From Cyclaneusma minus (lineage: Eukaryota > Ascomycota > Leotiomycetes > Marthamycetales > Marthamycetaceae): DNA of 64,000 nt. The stretch is from assembly GCA_037179335.1 (NCBI GenBank), contig JAKZHN010000022.1, forward strand, positions 310,001 to 374,000. Direction: 5' to 3'. A program made the position numbers and the translations under genes. Below the pieces are notes generated by a model. That model saw only the letters and a list, made by a program, of their open reading frames with translations. It was not told the origin of the DNA and did not search any database. Position 1 is the stretch's first letter. Every line of letters begins with the position of its first letter. Shown here one piece after another: positions 23,256 through 32,973 of this stretch.

Positions 23256-23538
23256 TCTGAAATTTGAGCTCGTGGTGATGTAACAGGAAAAAGAGATCAA
23301 ATATAAAAAAATCTAGAAGATGTGAGATGAAGGAGGAAGAAGAGGGACGATTCAAACTGGCTGAAGTGCCTGTGCCACCACACCTTTCAGTCTTTGGAAA
23401 CCTGGAAAGCGTGAGCTCCTTCTCGACTGAAAGCTGCTGTAGCATGGTCAATAATATGCTTCCCATGCCGTACCTATTTACTATTCAGACTTTGAAAATC
23501 CAATGCCGGAGATATCGATAGCCGACATGACAAGGTTC

Positions 23539-23827
23539 GGATCCTCCAGGCCTCAGCTGAGCCTCAGCTGTCACCCGAACATCCAGTCCTGGTTGCAACG
23601 TATTCCTGCGATGATACTCACCTGCATAGCCCCCATGCGCAGCTGTCCTCAATATTACTTCCCTGGAATTTGATTGGATCAACCCCTGAACTGTTTGGGG
23701 TCGCAGAGCTTTAATGTCATTCCCGCCCTCAAACCTCAGCTGAGGCCTGGAGGATCCAGTCCTGGTTGCAAATCAACCCCTGAACTGTTTGGGGTCGCAG
23801 AGCCTTAATGTCATCCCGCCCCCAAAC
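23539..23827. repeat. Small element with perfect 23-bp inverted repeats and nested direct repeats
   Basis: Positions 23539-23561 and 23735-23757 are exact reverse complements (GGATCCTCCAGGCCTCAGCT plus GAG). A ~57-bp block beginning ATCAACCCCTGAACTG occurs at 23678-23734 and again at 23772-23827. A second short direct repeat, ATCCAGTCCTGGTTGCAA, starts at 23581 and 23754. No coding frame. It may be a miniature inverted-repeat element or the scar of rearrangement. Confidence 0.7.
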
Positions 23828-24968
23828 CCTTCTTCTACACGGTCAATCATCCGCAAAATAACGACCGGTGACGATCAGACTGCAGTTCTCCGTTCATTTC
23901 CGCCTAACATTTATAGTCTACCCAGCGTCAAGTCACTCAATTAATATGTAGACCGTAATCGTTCCGATATGACGGCTGCTGCTCTAGATTTGGCAATGAT
24001 TATTCATGCTCCGTTGGTTCCCGAATAAGGCAAAAGGGAAGGGAGGGAGAAGAGGAGACTCATGATTAGAATCACTCGGATCTCATCTATCGACAGAATC
24101 TCTTTTCTCGACACTATTACCGCCGTACCGCACCTCCGTCTCTCTTATCCCCTGGTCATTACCGTATCACCGTTGTCCTATTATCGATCTGACCTACCTA
24201 CACACCTCTAAGGCTCTAACTCTCGGAGAACCGGGGTAGAGGTTCCCGAACTCGAGATACTTTGAGTATTAGGAGACGTGTTTCGAACTTGGGCCGTGCT
24301 TTGGCATTGGAAGGAGTGTTGACGATTTTGGAGGCTCAGGGGTTTAGTAGGGAAGCTATAGCTTATAAGGAAGTGGTGGGTTGTGGCGGCACTGGGCAGT
24401 GGGGAAGAAACACCTTATCGACGTTAAAGCCTAACACAAATAGTTCACACGGCTTTAACATTGGTCACTTGCATGATAGAGAACTTTGCGGGAAGAAAAG
24501 CCGTTATTGAGGTGCCTAGGCTGACGTTCGCCAAAATGTTTCTCTTGTCCAAAACAGTCCAGGTGCCGAGACTGCATTGGAAAAGAGGATAACTCTGAGT
24601 GTTGTTCTAAAATCTAGTTTGACGCAACGTCTCCAGCTCGCACTGCAATCGAGATCTTGTCGGGGCAATACAACCGGTTGGTCCTTGGCCTCCTTTTCAA
24701 GTGCTAGCCTTCGGTAGCAACGTTGCTAGCACCCCAGCCGCAAAAAAGACGAGCAGGCTCCGGTTGAGAGACGACCTGCGGCAAGGTCTTGTCAATGAGG
24801 GCGTGGATCGGGGTATTGGGCCGAGTAGGGCGAGACGAAGTTAGTGGTCGGTGGTAAAAAGGCTCGCGGTTGAGGAGATGAAGTTCTAGCTCGGGGTCTT
24901 GGTCGCTTCTTGGTCGCTAAGGTCCGGGTGCCGGCATAGTGAGTTTGGCGACCTTCAGAGTAGTAATT
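23828..24968. other. Spacer with no supported gene
   Basis: A plus-strand frame of about 80 codons from 24262 has no recognisable domain and starts at a non-ATG codon. Nothing else is seen. Confidence 0.4.
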
Positions 24969-25875
24969 TCATCCATTGACGACAATGTTGAACATCATCA
25001 TCACACTCGGGTCGGCCTTTGGAATCGTCCTTTGGCTCCACACTCTCACCGAACCAATCTTGCGGTCTCCAAGCTGACTCTTGTGCTGTATCAGGAGATA
25101 GGCCACCCCTTTTCCGTTGGGTGTCCCAAGGAGAGCCCGACCGCCTTCGCCTTCTAGCTTTTCGTTGACTGGAAACTCAAGGCCTAGCCACATAGGCGGT
25201 TTCTTGTACTCGAATTCCGAATCGTCGTCTTCCGATTCATCTTCCACTTCTGAGGCTCCCATGCTAGTCAGATTCGCGGTAGTTCGATAGCCAAAAGCAT
25301 CTTCGGCCCTTGCTTGTACTTCTGCGATCACGCGTAGAGTGTCATCGTTGGTGATTCGGTATTGTACCACATGGTTCAGATTTGTCGTGAGCTTCCCCTT
25401 GGCCCTTGCTGTACAAAAGCACTCGGCCCATTGGAGGAATACGACATCGGACCAGCGCTGGAGGAAGGAAGATGGTAGGTTGCCCACAGTGGCTTGGGGT
25501 GAGTTGTTCATTACGGCGACGATGATACCCCTTGCGACGTCGATTCTGCTGGTGTAGCTGGCCCATGTTGCCTGAGAGAAAACCATGTTAGCTGTTGTGT
25601 TTTACTTCGATGTAGAGGACATAGAGCCTTACAGGTACGTCCCGAGTGTCCAGTGAGTTCATGGTCGTGCGGTGACTAAATCCAGAGTTGTCGTCTGAAT
25701 CGTCGCGTGATACGAGCCAGCCTTCGCGAGCGAGGGCAGCGTCGGTCCAGTTCGTCCATGGGCTAGGGCGTAAAAAGGCCTTGGAGCCTGACGGCGCGAT
25801 CCATGCCTGGAGGAGCGCAGTGCCCTTGCCAGCAAATGTGGCCCAGTCGGCTTTCGTCATACGCGCGTCTTCCAT
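24969..25875 (-). CDS. Unrecognised protein, intact member of a local family
   Basis: Exons are 25875-25633 and 25571-24969, giving 281 residues; the 61-nt intron keeps frame (TRDVP|ATWASYTS). I do not recognise the family. The protein is Trp-rich at the N-terminus (TWASYTSRIDVARG, WTNWTDAALAREGW, QRWSDVVFLQWAE) and has an acidic linker (SEVEDESEDDDSEFEYKK). A second globular stretch ends in VWSQRTIPKADPSVMMMFNI. No signal peptide or membrane helix. TATA-like sequences lie about 140-165 bp upstream of the ATG, which supports a start near here. The frame is open upstream of the ATG without another Met, so an extra short exon cannot be excluded. A broken copy lies at 21030-21780. Confidence 0.65.
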
Positions 25876-26959
25876 GTCGTCCGTCAGACGTCTGTAGGCT
25901 GGCAGGGCAGATATGGAGCCAAGTAGGATTACAGTGAGGGGTCGGTGCCAACACAGGCGGTGTCCTCGTAAGTTGTGATGTGATGGTTCGGTCGTGAGTA
26001 AAGAGTAGAGGGAACTGTATAAAGCGCCAGCTCCCTTATAAAGCTATTCTTAGCCATGGCGCGCGGTTGTCTAGGCAACCAATTTAGAAGTGATATCCTG
26101 GCAGTAAGCTAGTAGTGATATTTGCGTAGTAAGCGAGACTGCGAAGAGGCGGTTGGCGTGATATTGAGGGACGAACTGAGGAGGCGCCAAATTTGAGAAT
26201 CCCGCAGATGCGATAAAGGAATCCTCGGTGTTTTATAAATCGGGCCCTTTTTGGTTGAACTATGGCCATACAAGAATAAGCCTATTTCAGCTCTTTGTAC
26301 ACTATGGATATTTGCTTTTCAAGCCTAGCCTTTCCTGGAGCATACCAGCTTCTTAGCTATATCTCCCAATCTAAGCTCTTTCGTCCCTGCTCGCCCAACA
26401 GGTTAGAGGACAAGAGAGGAATTTGTGTGTTTATTAGTTATACAAGATATCAGCAGCTGAATCTTCCCTGCCGGCTACATCGAAACTACAGGACGTACTC
26501 CGGGAGAACCTCATTTATTGAATCATAAATAACTAAAAGGACAAGAAGAGCAAAGTCAGGGAATGTATAGACGATAGTTATATGCAAGGTTGGCGAGTTG
26601 GCATCTCCATTATTAAGTCACCTAAGGCGAGTGCAAGAGACAATAAGCTCACATGCGCTGAGCTTGCCTTTCTGTTCACGTGAGTCGCGTCATCATATCT
26701 AGCCGAGCACAAACTCACGGCTGCAGTGGAACCATGTGAGGAGAGTGAGTGATCGATGCGGGAAAGAGCACCCTTGTGCACAAGCTCGAAGACCAGAAAG
26801 CCAGCTAGGTCTGCAGACATGGTGCCACTGATTGGCGCTTCGGTGTCTCTTCGAGCAAATGATATTGTAGACAACATAATGGGAATACCCATTTCGCAAT
26901 GTCCTTAGTCCATCAGTCAGGGCTTAGTACGCCTAATTCTTCCCCGTGATATACACGCT
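25876..26959. other. Spacer upstream of the family gene
   Basis: Contains TATA-like sites near 26014-26042 on the minus strand and otherwise AT-rich sequence. A 104-codon minus frame at 26578-26892 has an ATG but no recognisable feature; not called. Confidence 0.4.
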
Positions 26960-28353
26960 TCACTCCAGCTTGATCAACCACCCATCTGCCTCCTTCTCTC
27001 CCTTGGGATTGACTCCACCCCACAGCACAAGGCTCCTACCATCCTCGGCCACACCACAGCCAAAATAGGCTCGAGGTCCAGGATGTACTTTCCCTTCATG
27101 AGCAACCTGTTCAGTAGCCTGTACCTCGACTTCACCCCACTGCTGACCGCCAGTATCTTTTCCAAACGCATTTCTGATCGAGTCTTTGATCGCGGCCGGC
27201 TTAAAATCCGTCCAACCGGTTGGCTGAACATTCTTCGAGGCGACTTGATAGGTCCAGAAATCAGCATAGTAGTTGTGTGAAGCGGCTTCTTTCGAGACAT
27301 CGCGCTCGCTGTCGTCGTAGCCGAAGATGTAGGCAAGGTATTGGCGGCCATAACCGGTAGTAATGGGTATGAGGCCTGCTCCGGCTCGCACCTCGGGTGT
27401 TTCGATGGCTTTCTCTTGGGGCAGGGGGATTTGAAGCCACTCTAGGCCTTCGGGTTTGGTGGGCGACGGGACGTGGTCTCCGAAATCGAGGACGTGGACG
27501 TGGCAGTGGCCTTGGGTGCGCTCCTTGCTCATTGCATACAACGTGCCTTCGACGAGTGCCACGCTGTCTGAATGGGTTGGTGAGTCCGGGAGTTGTCGCC
27601 ACACGCGAGCCGCGAGGTCGAAGAACCATGCATCTGTGAGTGGTGTCGAAGGCGATGATCTACCTCCATAGAGAATCAAGTGACCGCCGTAGTTGAATAG
27701 TTTGTGGTCGAATCGAGGCTGTGGTACCTCGTCCTCGGGACTGATGCAAACATGCTGTTAGCGAATGTGTATCTTGAGGAGTCTTGATTCTGGCATACCT
27801 GTCTGTAGTAATCTTCGACCACATAGACGTCTCCCTGTCCCAGATCCAGATGCAGCTGTCCGAGTCGACAGGCTTGTCATCTTCATCACAGCCTCCAAAG
27901 ATGGCCAGTTGGTGACCTGAAGTACAGGCAGCATGTTTGGATCGTGCACAAGGTACGCCCTTGCCGCCCTCGGACGGAATAGCAGGGAGACAGGAGTACT
28001 CAGAGTCGATTTCCTTTTCCTTGGATGGTAAGGCCACGGTATGAATATCGTTCGAAGCCAGCTTCCCTTCGGTAACTCGGCCGCCAAAGATGTAAGCTTT
28101 GTTGCCAATGACATTGAGGGTGTGGTGAGAGCGGGCCAGAGCGAATCTGTTTTCTTGGTGTTAGAAAATGTGAGACGAGTCATGGGCCAATGACCTACGT
28201 AGAGTCATCCTTTGGAGCAGTCGCAATCTGTGTGAAGGAGGCCTTGAGAGGTAATGTGGGTTTTGCAACGGCATAGCCAACCAAAGCACCACCCTCAAGG
28301 GTGGTGGCCACCACCTGCTCGGCGACGACGGCTCCTGCAGCAATTTCAGCCAT
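26960..28353 (-). CDS. Kelch-repeat protein
   Basis: Exons are 28353-28199, 28146-27799 and 27740-26960, giving 427 residues. Kelch blades are visible as repeated GG...W or F patterns: ARSHHTLNVIGNKAYIFGGR, RSKHAACTSGHQLAIFGGC with IWIWDRETSMWSKI, PRFDHKLFNYGGHLILYGGR with AWFFDLAARVWRQL, a less regular blade around YLAYIFGYDDSE, and PRAYFGCGVAEDGRSLVLWGG. The protein is thus predicted to be mainly a beta-propeller with no catalytic motif. Fungal proteins of this layout are uncharacterised; propellers of this kind usually bind partners. No signal peptide. Confidence 0.85.
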
Positions 28354-28618
28354 TTCGATCGAGCTGGTTGGTGGATTGGAGGTGGAGTATGGTAGTATTG
28401 CGCATACACATCAATGAGTGTTGTTGCATATGAGGAATGATGTCACAGGAAAGGGAGGGAATCCATGTACGGTTAGTGAAGGAACGGGCCGCTGCAAGTT
28501 ATGCAGCCCCCACCATCCCCTTGTCGAGCCTACTCTATTCCGACGTCCCTCAACAGGATTCCGCTTCTTGACAGGACATCTCTTGCTGTCTACAAGGTCT
28601 AACAGAATATACGGCAAG

Positions 28619-28993
28619 ATGAGCATTCTCAACACCACTTTCGAAATAATCAGTGTGGTCTTTGCCGTCACAGCCATTATCACCGGCATCCAAGCCATCA
28701 TAGATCCTATCAGCTTCTCTCGCTCATTCGGACTGCCTGTTGCAGGGACTTCTTCTACCGACTATGTCTCATTGATGGGTGTTCGACAACTCGGCACAGG
28801 CATCACGCTTCTGACTTTTGCCTATCAGCGGAGCTGGAGGGAGATGGCGACCATACTCGCTATCATTGGCATTGTTGTCGCCGGCACAGATGGAGTCTAC
28901 CTCGCCCGCTCAGGCCGAGTGAATTTGGCAATGTTCCATGCTATTCCTGGCGCTCTGATTTCCCTTCTTGCTGCTGCTGTCCTTGCTCAATAG
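28619..28993 (+). CDS. DUF4267-type small membrane protein
   Basis: A 124-residue protein with four hydrophobic helices and almost no loops: FEIISVVFAVTAIITGIQAI, the SFSRSFGLP and GVRQLGTGI motifs, ATILAIIGIVVAGTDGVYLA, and AMFHAIPGALISLLAAAVLA. This is the layout of the fungal DUF4267 family, whose function is unknown. The ATG at 28619 begins a compact protein; an upstream open frame without a Met of its own is ignored. The 3' end of this gene is duplicated at 29712-29836. Confidence 0.8.
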   Translation: MSILNTTFEIISVVFAVTAIITGIQAIIDPISFSRSFGLPVAGTSSTDYVSLMGVRQLGTGITLLTFAYQRSWREMATILAIIGIVVAGTDGVYLARSGRVNLAMFHAIPGALISLLAAAVLAQ

Positions 28994-29082
28994 GGATGGG
29001 AACTGTGACTGCGATCGAGGATTTCATGCGCTTTTTGGAACATCATCTCCTGCGTGTATTATTGACCTCTCTGACTCCCTCC

Positions 29083-29394
29083 CTATTCTCCTCCGAGGAC
29101 ACAGTAAAGTCTCCAAACGACCCATGCTGCAATGCATACCATCATTGTCATGACCAAGGAGAAAACCCACGGGTCTCTGCCATCCACACGGCCCTCATCA
29201 CGACCATCACGACCATCATTTGACGAGGCTCCTTTCATTTGAGCTGCCATTCGCTCCTTCTCCTGCAGTTCCCACAGAACACTGAATCGACCTTGTTCGT
29301 GGCCTTCCTCTCGGGCTCTCTTCACAGCTTCAGCACGACCTTTTCGAGAGTGTGGCTGGCGGGGGCGCCGCTGCTTCTGGGGATCGGCACTCAT
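29083..29394 (-). CDS. Small tail-anchored protein, copy 1 of a duplicated pair
   Basis: 103 residues. The basic N-terminus (QRRPRQPHSRKGRAEAVK) is followed by a charged helical region with EGHEQGRFSVLWELQEKE, an Asp/Gly/Arg linker, and one C-terminal hydrophobic helix (VFSLVMTMMVCIAAWVVW). I do not recognise the family. It is clearly paralogous to 29985-30293 (PRQPHSRK, EQGR..LWE.QEK and the terminal helix are shared). Upstream, both copies keep a probable 5'-leader intron; here the donor is GTCAGT and the branch CTGACTGGG. Membrane insertion by the tail is predicted from hydrophobicity only. Confidence 0.6.
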   Translation of the reverse strand: MSADPQKQRRPRQPHSRKGRAEAVKRAREEGHEQGRFSVLWELQEKERMAAQMKGASSNDGRDGRDEGRVDGRDPWVFSLVMTMMVCIAAWVVWRLYCVLGGE

Positions 29395-29711
29395 TGTAGC
29401 AAGGTATCGATGACTTTGTAATAACCCAGTCAGCATTATTGAAGCCGAGGAAGCGATGTAGGGTACACATTGCGACAGGGAATCGACTGACCTTTGAAGG
29501 ATATCGAAGTTGCTGGCAATCACAAACGAGCCGCTGATGGTGAAGATGGCGCAGATGTGGAAGCGGGGCTTAGTGTAGATCTGGGTGGCCGGAGTCAATG
29601 TAGAGGGAAGCTCTGCGCAGAGCGATATGGCTGCTAATCTTCGACTTGTGTTGCAAGCTTGGGGAGGAGCCGGCTAAGGAGGTCATGCGAGACGTAGCAG
29701 AAGAAAGCATC

Positions 29712-29836
29712 CGTCGCCGGCACAAACGGCGCCTACCTCGCCTGCTCAGGCCGAGTGAATCTGGCAATATCTCGTGCTATTCCTAATGCGCTTATCGCTC
29801 TTCTTGCTATTGCATTCTCCTCGACAACTACATAGT
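29712..29836 (+). pseudogene. Duplicated 3' fragment of the DUF4267 gene
   Basis: Reads VAGTNGAYLACSGRVNLA and on to a TAG at 29834-29836, against VAGTDGVYLARSGRVNLA in the gene at 28619-28993. Only about the last 40 codons are present, with no start. Flanking noncoding sequence (ATCGAGGATTTCATGCG) is also shared, so it came with the local duplication. Confidence 0.75.
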
Positions 29837-29984
29837 TTCCGGAGAGGACTGTGCTTGTATGAAATTCTACCTAAGGTGCTTGATCACGTGTCACTCATTA
29901 GGAATTGGAATTGTGACTAAAATCGAGGATTTCATGCGGGGTTCTGATATCCCGTGTTGAATCTATTGCTGATCTCCCGATACC

Positions 29985-30293
29985 CTAAGCTCCCTTGGAG
30001 CCCAGAGCACGCCATGCGAGATAGCAGAAAGTCGAACCGAACAGTATGACCATCAAGAAGACAGCCATGGCGCCTTCATCATACGACGAGGTGTCATACG
30101 ACGAGGTGTCATACGGCGAGGTGTTTGTCATTCCAGCTCCTTCAGGTCCCTTCTCTTGGATTTCCCACAAGGCGCCTAATCGACCTTGCTCGCGAGCTTC
30201 CTCTAAAGCCTTCTTTGAAGCAATCTCCCTGCTTTTTCGAGTTTTTCGAGAGTGTGGCTGACGAGGGCGCCGTTGGGGTGGTGCCGGGTCCAT
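29985..30293 (-). CDS. Small tail-anchored protein, copy 2 of a duplicated pair
   Basis: 102 residues, paralogue of 29083-29394. The N-terminus is QRRPRQPHSRKTRKSREIAS, then EEAREQGRLGALWEIQEKG. A short repeated linker of SYDT/PYDT units replaces the Gly/Arg linker of copy 1. The C-terminal helix is MAVFLMVILFGSTFCYLAW. The linker is the fastest-changing part, while the PRQPHSRK box and the helix are kept, which suggests both copies are or were under selection. A probable leader intron (GTAAGT...CTTAG) lies upstream at about 30318-30394. Confidence 0.6.
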   Translation of the reverse strand: MDPAPPQRRPRQPHSRKTRKSREIASKKALEEAREQGRLGALWEIQEKGPEGAGMTNTSPYDTSSYDTSSYDEGAMAVFLMVILFGSTFCYLAWRALGSKGA

Positions 30294-31628
30294 TGCAGTA
30301 ACGGCGTCGTGAACTTCTAAGATACACGAGCCCAGTCAGCATACTGAGGCTGGGAGATACAAGTAAAGGACTGGGATAGGGGGATCGACTTACCTTCAAG
30401 GGATAGAGGTTGCTGGAAATCGGGAACAAGCCGCTGATGGCGAGGATGACGCGGGCGTAGCTGCAGGGGTCTGATCTAGTAGCTCTGGGCAGCTCGAGTG
30501 CGATGTAGAGCGGGAAGTGTCGTGTAGAACGATGGCCTCGACCTTCAGATTGTGTAGTAAGCTTGAGGCGGTGCAAGTTGAAGCTGTCACGCGAGAGGAT
30601 GAAGTCGACGCGGTCGGTCTGGTAGCAGGAGGAAGCACCCAGATGAATGATGCCAGCAGCAGTGAGGGCATATGGCGACGCTTCTGTTCCGAGGCTGAGA
30701 AATGGCCACAAGCCTCGCGCGTGAATAGCCTCAAACTCCCAGCTCCCGCGCACCAAGATTCCGGCAATAGCAAACAAATTCCCACGCAATATCTCGCCTA
30801 TTCCGCTAGCGCCGTCGCTAGCCCCGTCCTGCCGCAACCAAAGTGCTTAAATATCGCCAGAGCCTCCTCTTCCTCTCCCTCTTCTTCTTTTTCTTTTTCT
30901 TCTCCGTGCTCCAACCTCCTGAGCCCTCGCCCCTCCTCCTCGAGCGCGCAGCCATCGCACAACCCCCAAGGTGAGTCCACCCCAATCTAACCCAGCACAG
31001 TCTCTTCCTGCATCTGCCAGCTCATCACAAACACTATCGGATCCCAAGAGCTCCAAACATCGGAGCTTCACCTCGCGGCGTCCCAGGCATGTAGCGAGCT
31101 GGCTCACATGTTGGGGTGTGAGCGACCGGCCTTCTTTGGTTCGGAGTGAGCTCCTTGGTGGCTGCGATGTGTGCTCCGGTGTGGTAGTGAGTCGAGCATT
31201 GAACAGATATCCGAGCAGCACAGTTTGCGACTGTGCGGCTGCCCGAATTGCAGCTTGGCTCTTGCAGCTAGGGGTACGTCTGGAATTAGTCTCCTCGCAT
31301 ATCTGTTCAATGCTCGGTGATGCTGGGTGCTGGTTGAGACTGTGGGGACTCACTCGGTATGTCGATCCATGCTGACTGGGTCTTTTCTACTTGCAGAACT
31401 CAGTCCCTACATCGAGCCGCCCTTAACAAACGACACCCATCCACAGTCATCAAGTGAGCCTATCACCCCTCAACACAATTTGTTCTGGGCCTGGACTTCT
31501 GGCTCCATCATTGTTCATTACACCATCTGTTGGCCCATCACAAACACTACTGGATCTCAAAACACCAAAAATAGCGGAACTGCTGGGCGGGCTCTTGTGC
31601 TAACGGGTTTTCTCCTAGGAACCAACAA
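30294..31628. other. Leader and spacer with an inverted repeat and a short duplication
   Basis: Probably the spliced 5' leader of the 31629 gene (donor-like site near 30970, acceptor TCCTAG near 31619). GAGCATTGAACAGATAT near 31195 has its reverse complement near 31301. A ~40-bp phrase (CATCACAAACACTAYYGGAT) occurs near 31023 and 31539. No protein supported. Confidence 0.45.
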
Positions 31629-32033
31629 ATGCCTCCCAATAATGTAGTCGCCGCCTCGGCGGCCGTGGATGACGAATTTATGCGAAGGGCAAGTTATCCA
31701 TCCGTCCTGCGGTTTGTAGATCAAACACTAATTTGCGAATATAGCCCCTGTCTGCTGATCAGAGAGCTGCTATCGACCTCATGAACCCCGACTACGTGCA
31801 CAATCTGACCTTATCCCAGCGCCAGATGATTCACGAAGTATGCAATATTGCATTTCAAATCTACCGGTGCTTTGCTAACCATTTCCCAGTTTATCGCTGC
31901 CGAAAACAAGCTCCGTGTCGATCTCCGATGGCTTTCCGCAAAGAGTGATGAAAATCTCCGATTGCTATCCGCAAAGGCTGCTGGAGATCACCGATTGGTT
32001 TCCGCAAAGGCTGGCTTCGGCAAGGGATGTTGA
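31629..32033 (+). CDS. Small three-exon protein with ~12-residue repeats, unknown function
   Basis: Exons are 31629-31688, 31745-31837 and 31890-32033, giving 98 residues (MPPNNVVAASAAVDDEF ... QRAAIDLMNPDYVHNLTLSQ ... FIAAENKL). Intron 1 uses a GC donor (GCAAGT). The C-terminal third holds three copies of a unit of about 12 residues (LRWLSAKSDEN, LRLLSAKAAGD, HRLVSAKAG), encoded by near-identical ~36-bp DNA repeats. The same repeat DNA is open in another frame (ISDGFPQR, ISDCYPQR, ITDWFPQR), followed there by a hydrophobic segment LYFVLPACLAFIGWLVF. The frame chosen is the one continuous with the upstream exons. Family not recognised. Confidence 0.5.
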
Positions 32034-32455
32034 AAGAAGGCGCATATTGGACATCGCCAGCCTCTACTTTGTCCTTCCAGCCTGTTTAGCTTTCATAGGC
32101 TGGCTAGTCTTCGGTCGCAGTTGAAGAAAAAAGGGGCTACTACATGTAGACACAAGCTGCAATAAATTGCCAAATTAGGCAAGTCCTATGTAACTTCAAA
32201 TGCAAATGAAGCTTCGCTGAATGGAATAAACTAAGATAACTTCCCGAAATTTTAAGTGACACCGCTATAACCTGAGTGATCAACATGCTTATTTCGTCTT
32301 GGTTGAACTGAATAAAAAAATACTGGAAGAGACCGAAGAAAATGACAACTGAACTGGGACTAGGCTAATTGCTTTCGCATCAAAAAGGTACGGGAGGACA
32401 TGTATCTCACACTGCGTGCTCGATAAGTAGGACATGAGCCGAACAGAGCACGGGT

Positions 32456-32764
32456 CTATGATCTTCGGATGTACATTTCGACTTCAATGTATTCCATTCT
32501 TAAGAGGCTTACCTCAACCTGTCCAAGATATATCAGGGTGACCACTGCGAGACCGCCTATTTTAGCGAGGTAGAAATGGGGGGTTGATGGTGAGTTCCAG
32601 AGATCTCTCTCAGCATCGACAAAAGGTGGCTTTTCATTTTCGCCCAGCTCTTTCAACACTGTCGAAAAGACCTTGGCTCTCGACTTTATTGCGAACTCAA
32701 GTGAGAATGTGGCGAATATCAGACCGAACGGCAAACAACAAACGATGGCGTGAGCGGCAAGCCC
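32456..32764 (-). CDS. Possible exon of a small membrane protein
   Basis: An open frame after a good acceptor (TTTCAG at 32770-32765) reads GLAAHAIVCCLPFGLIFATF ... IGGLAVVTLIYLGQ, with two hydrophobic stretches. A donor-like GTAAGC occurs after YLGQVE. I found no first exon in phase, so the gene model is incomplete and the call is weak. Confidence 0.25.
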   Translation of the reverse strand, partial: GLAAHAIVCCLPFGLIFATFSLEFAIKSRAKVFSTVLKELGENEKPPFVDAERDLWNSPSTPHFYLAKIGGLAVVTLIYLGQVEVSLLRMEYIEVEMYIRRS

Positions 32765-32973
32765 CTGAAACAGGATATCATTAGCAAATAGCAATTATGA
32801 GCCCTCGACTCCAGATAGAAATGCCAGCCGAAAGTACCTGAATAGCATATACTTCGCAAAGTCAAAGGAGAAACCTGCATACTTTCAATCGTCTAACCCC
32901 ATATTACCACCCCACTTTCATCCCCCTCCCCACCCCGTTCCCACCGGTTGCCAGCCCCTTGCCTCTTTCTTCT

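Noticed and set aside
24262..24510. 82-codon plus frame thought to be a transposase remnant
   Set aside because: No catalytic motif, terminal repeats or homologous phrase could be recognised.
26578..26892. 104-codon minus frame with an ATG
   Set aside because: No motif, no splice support and low-information composition.
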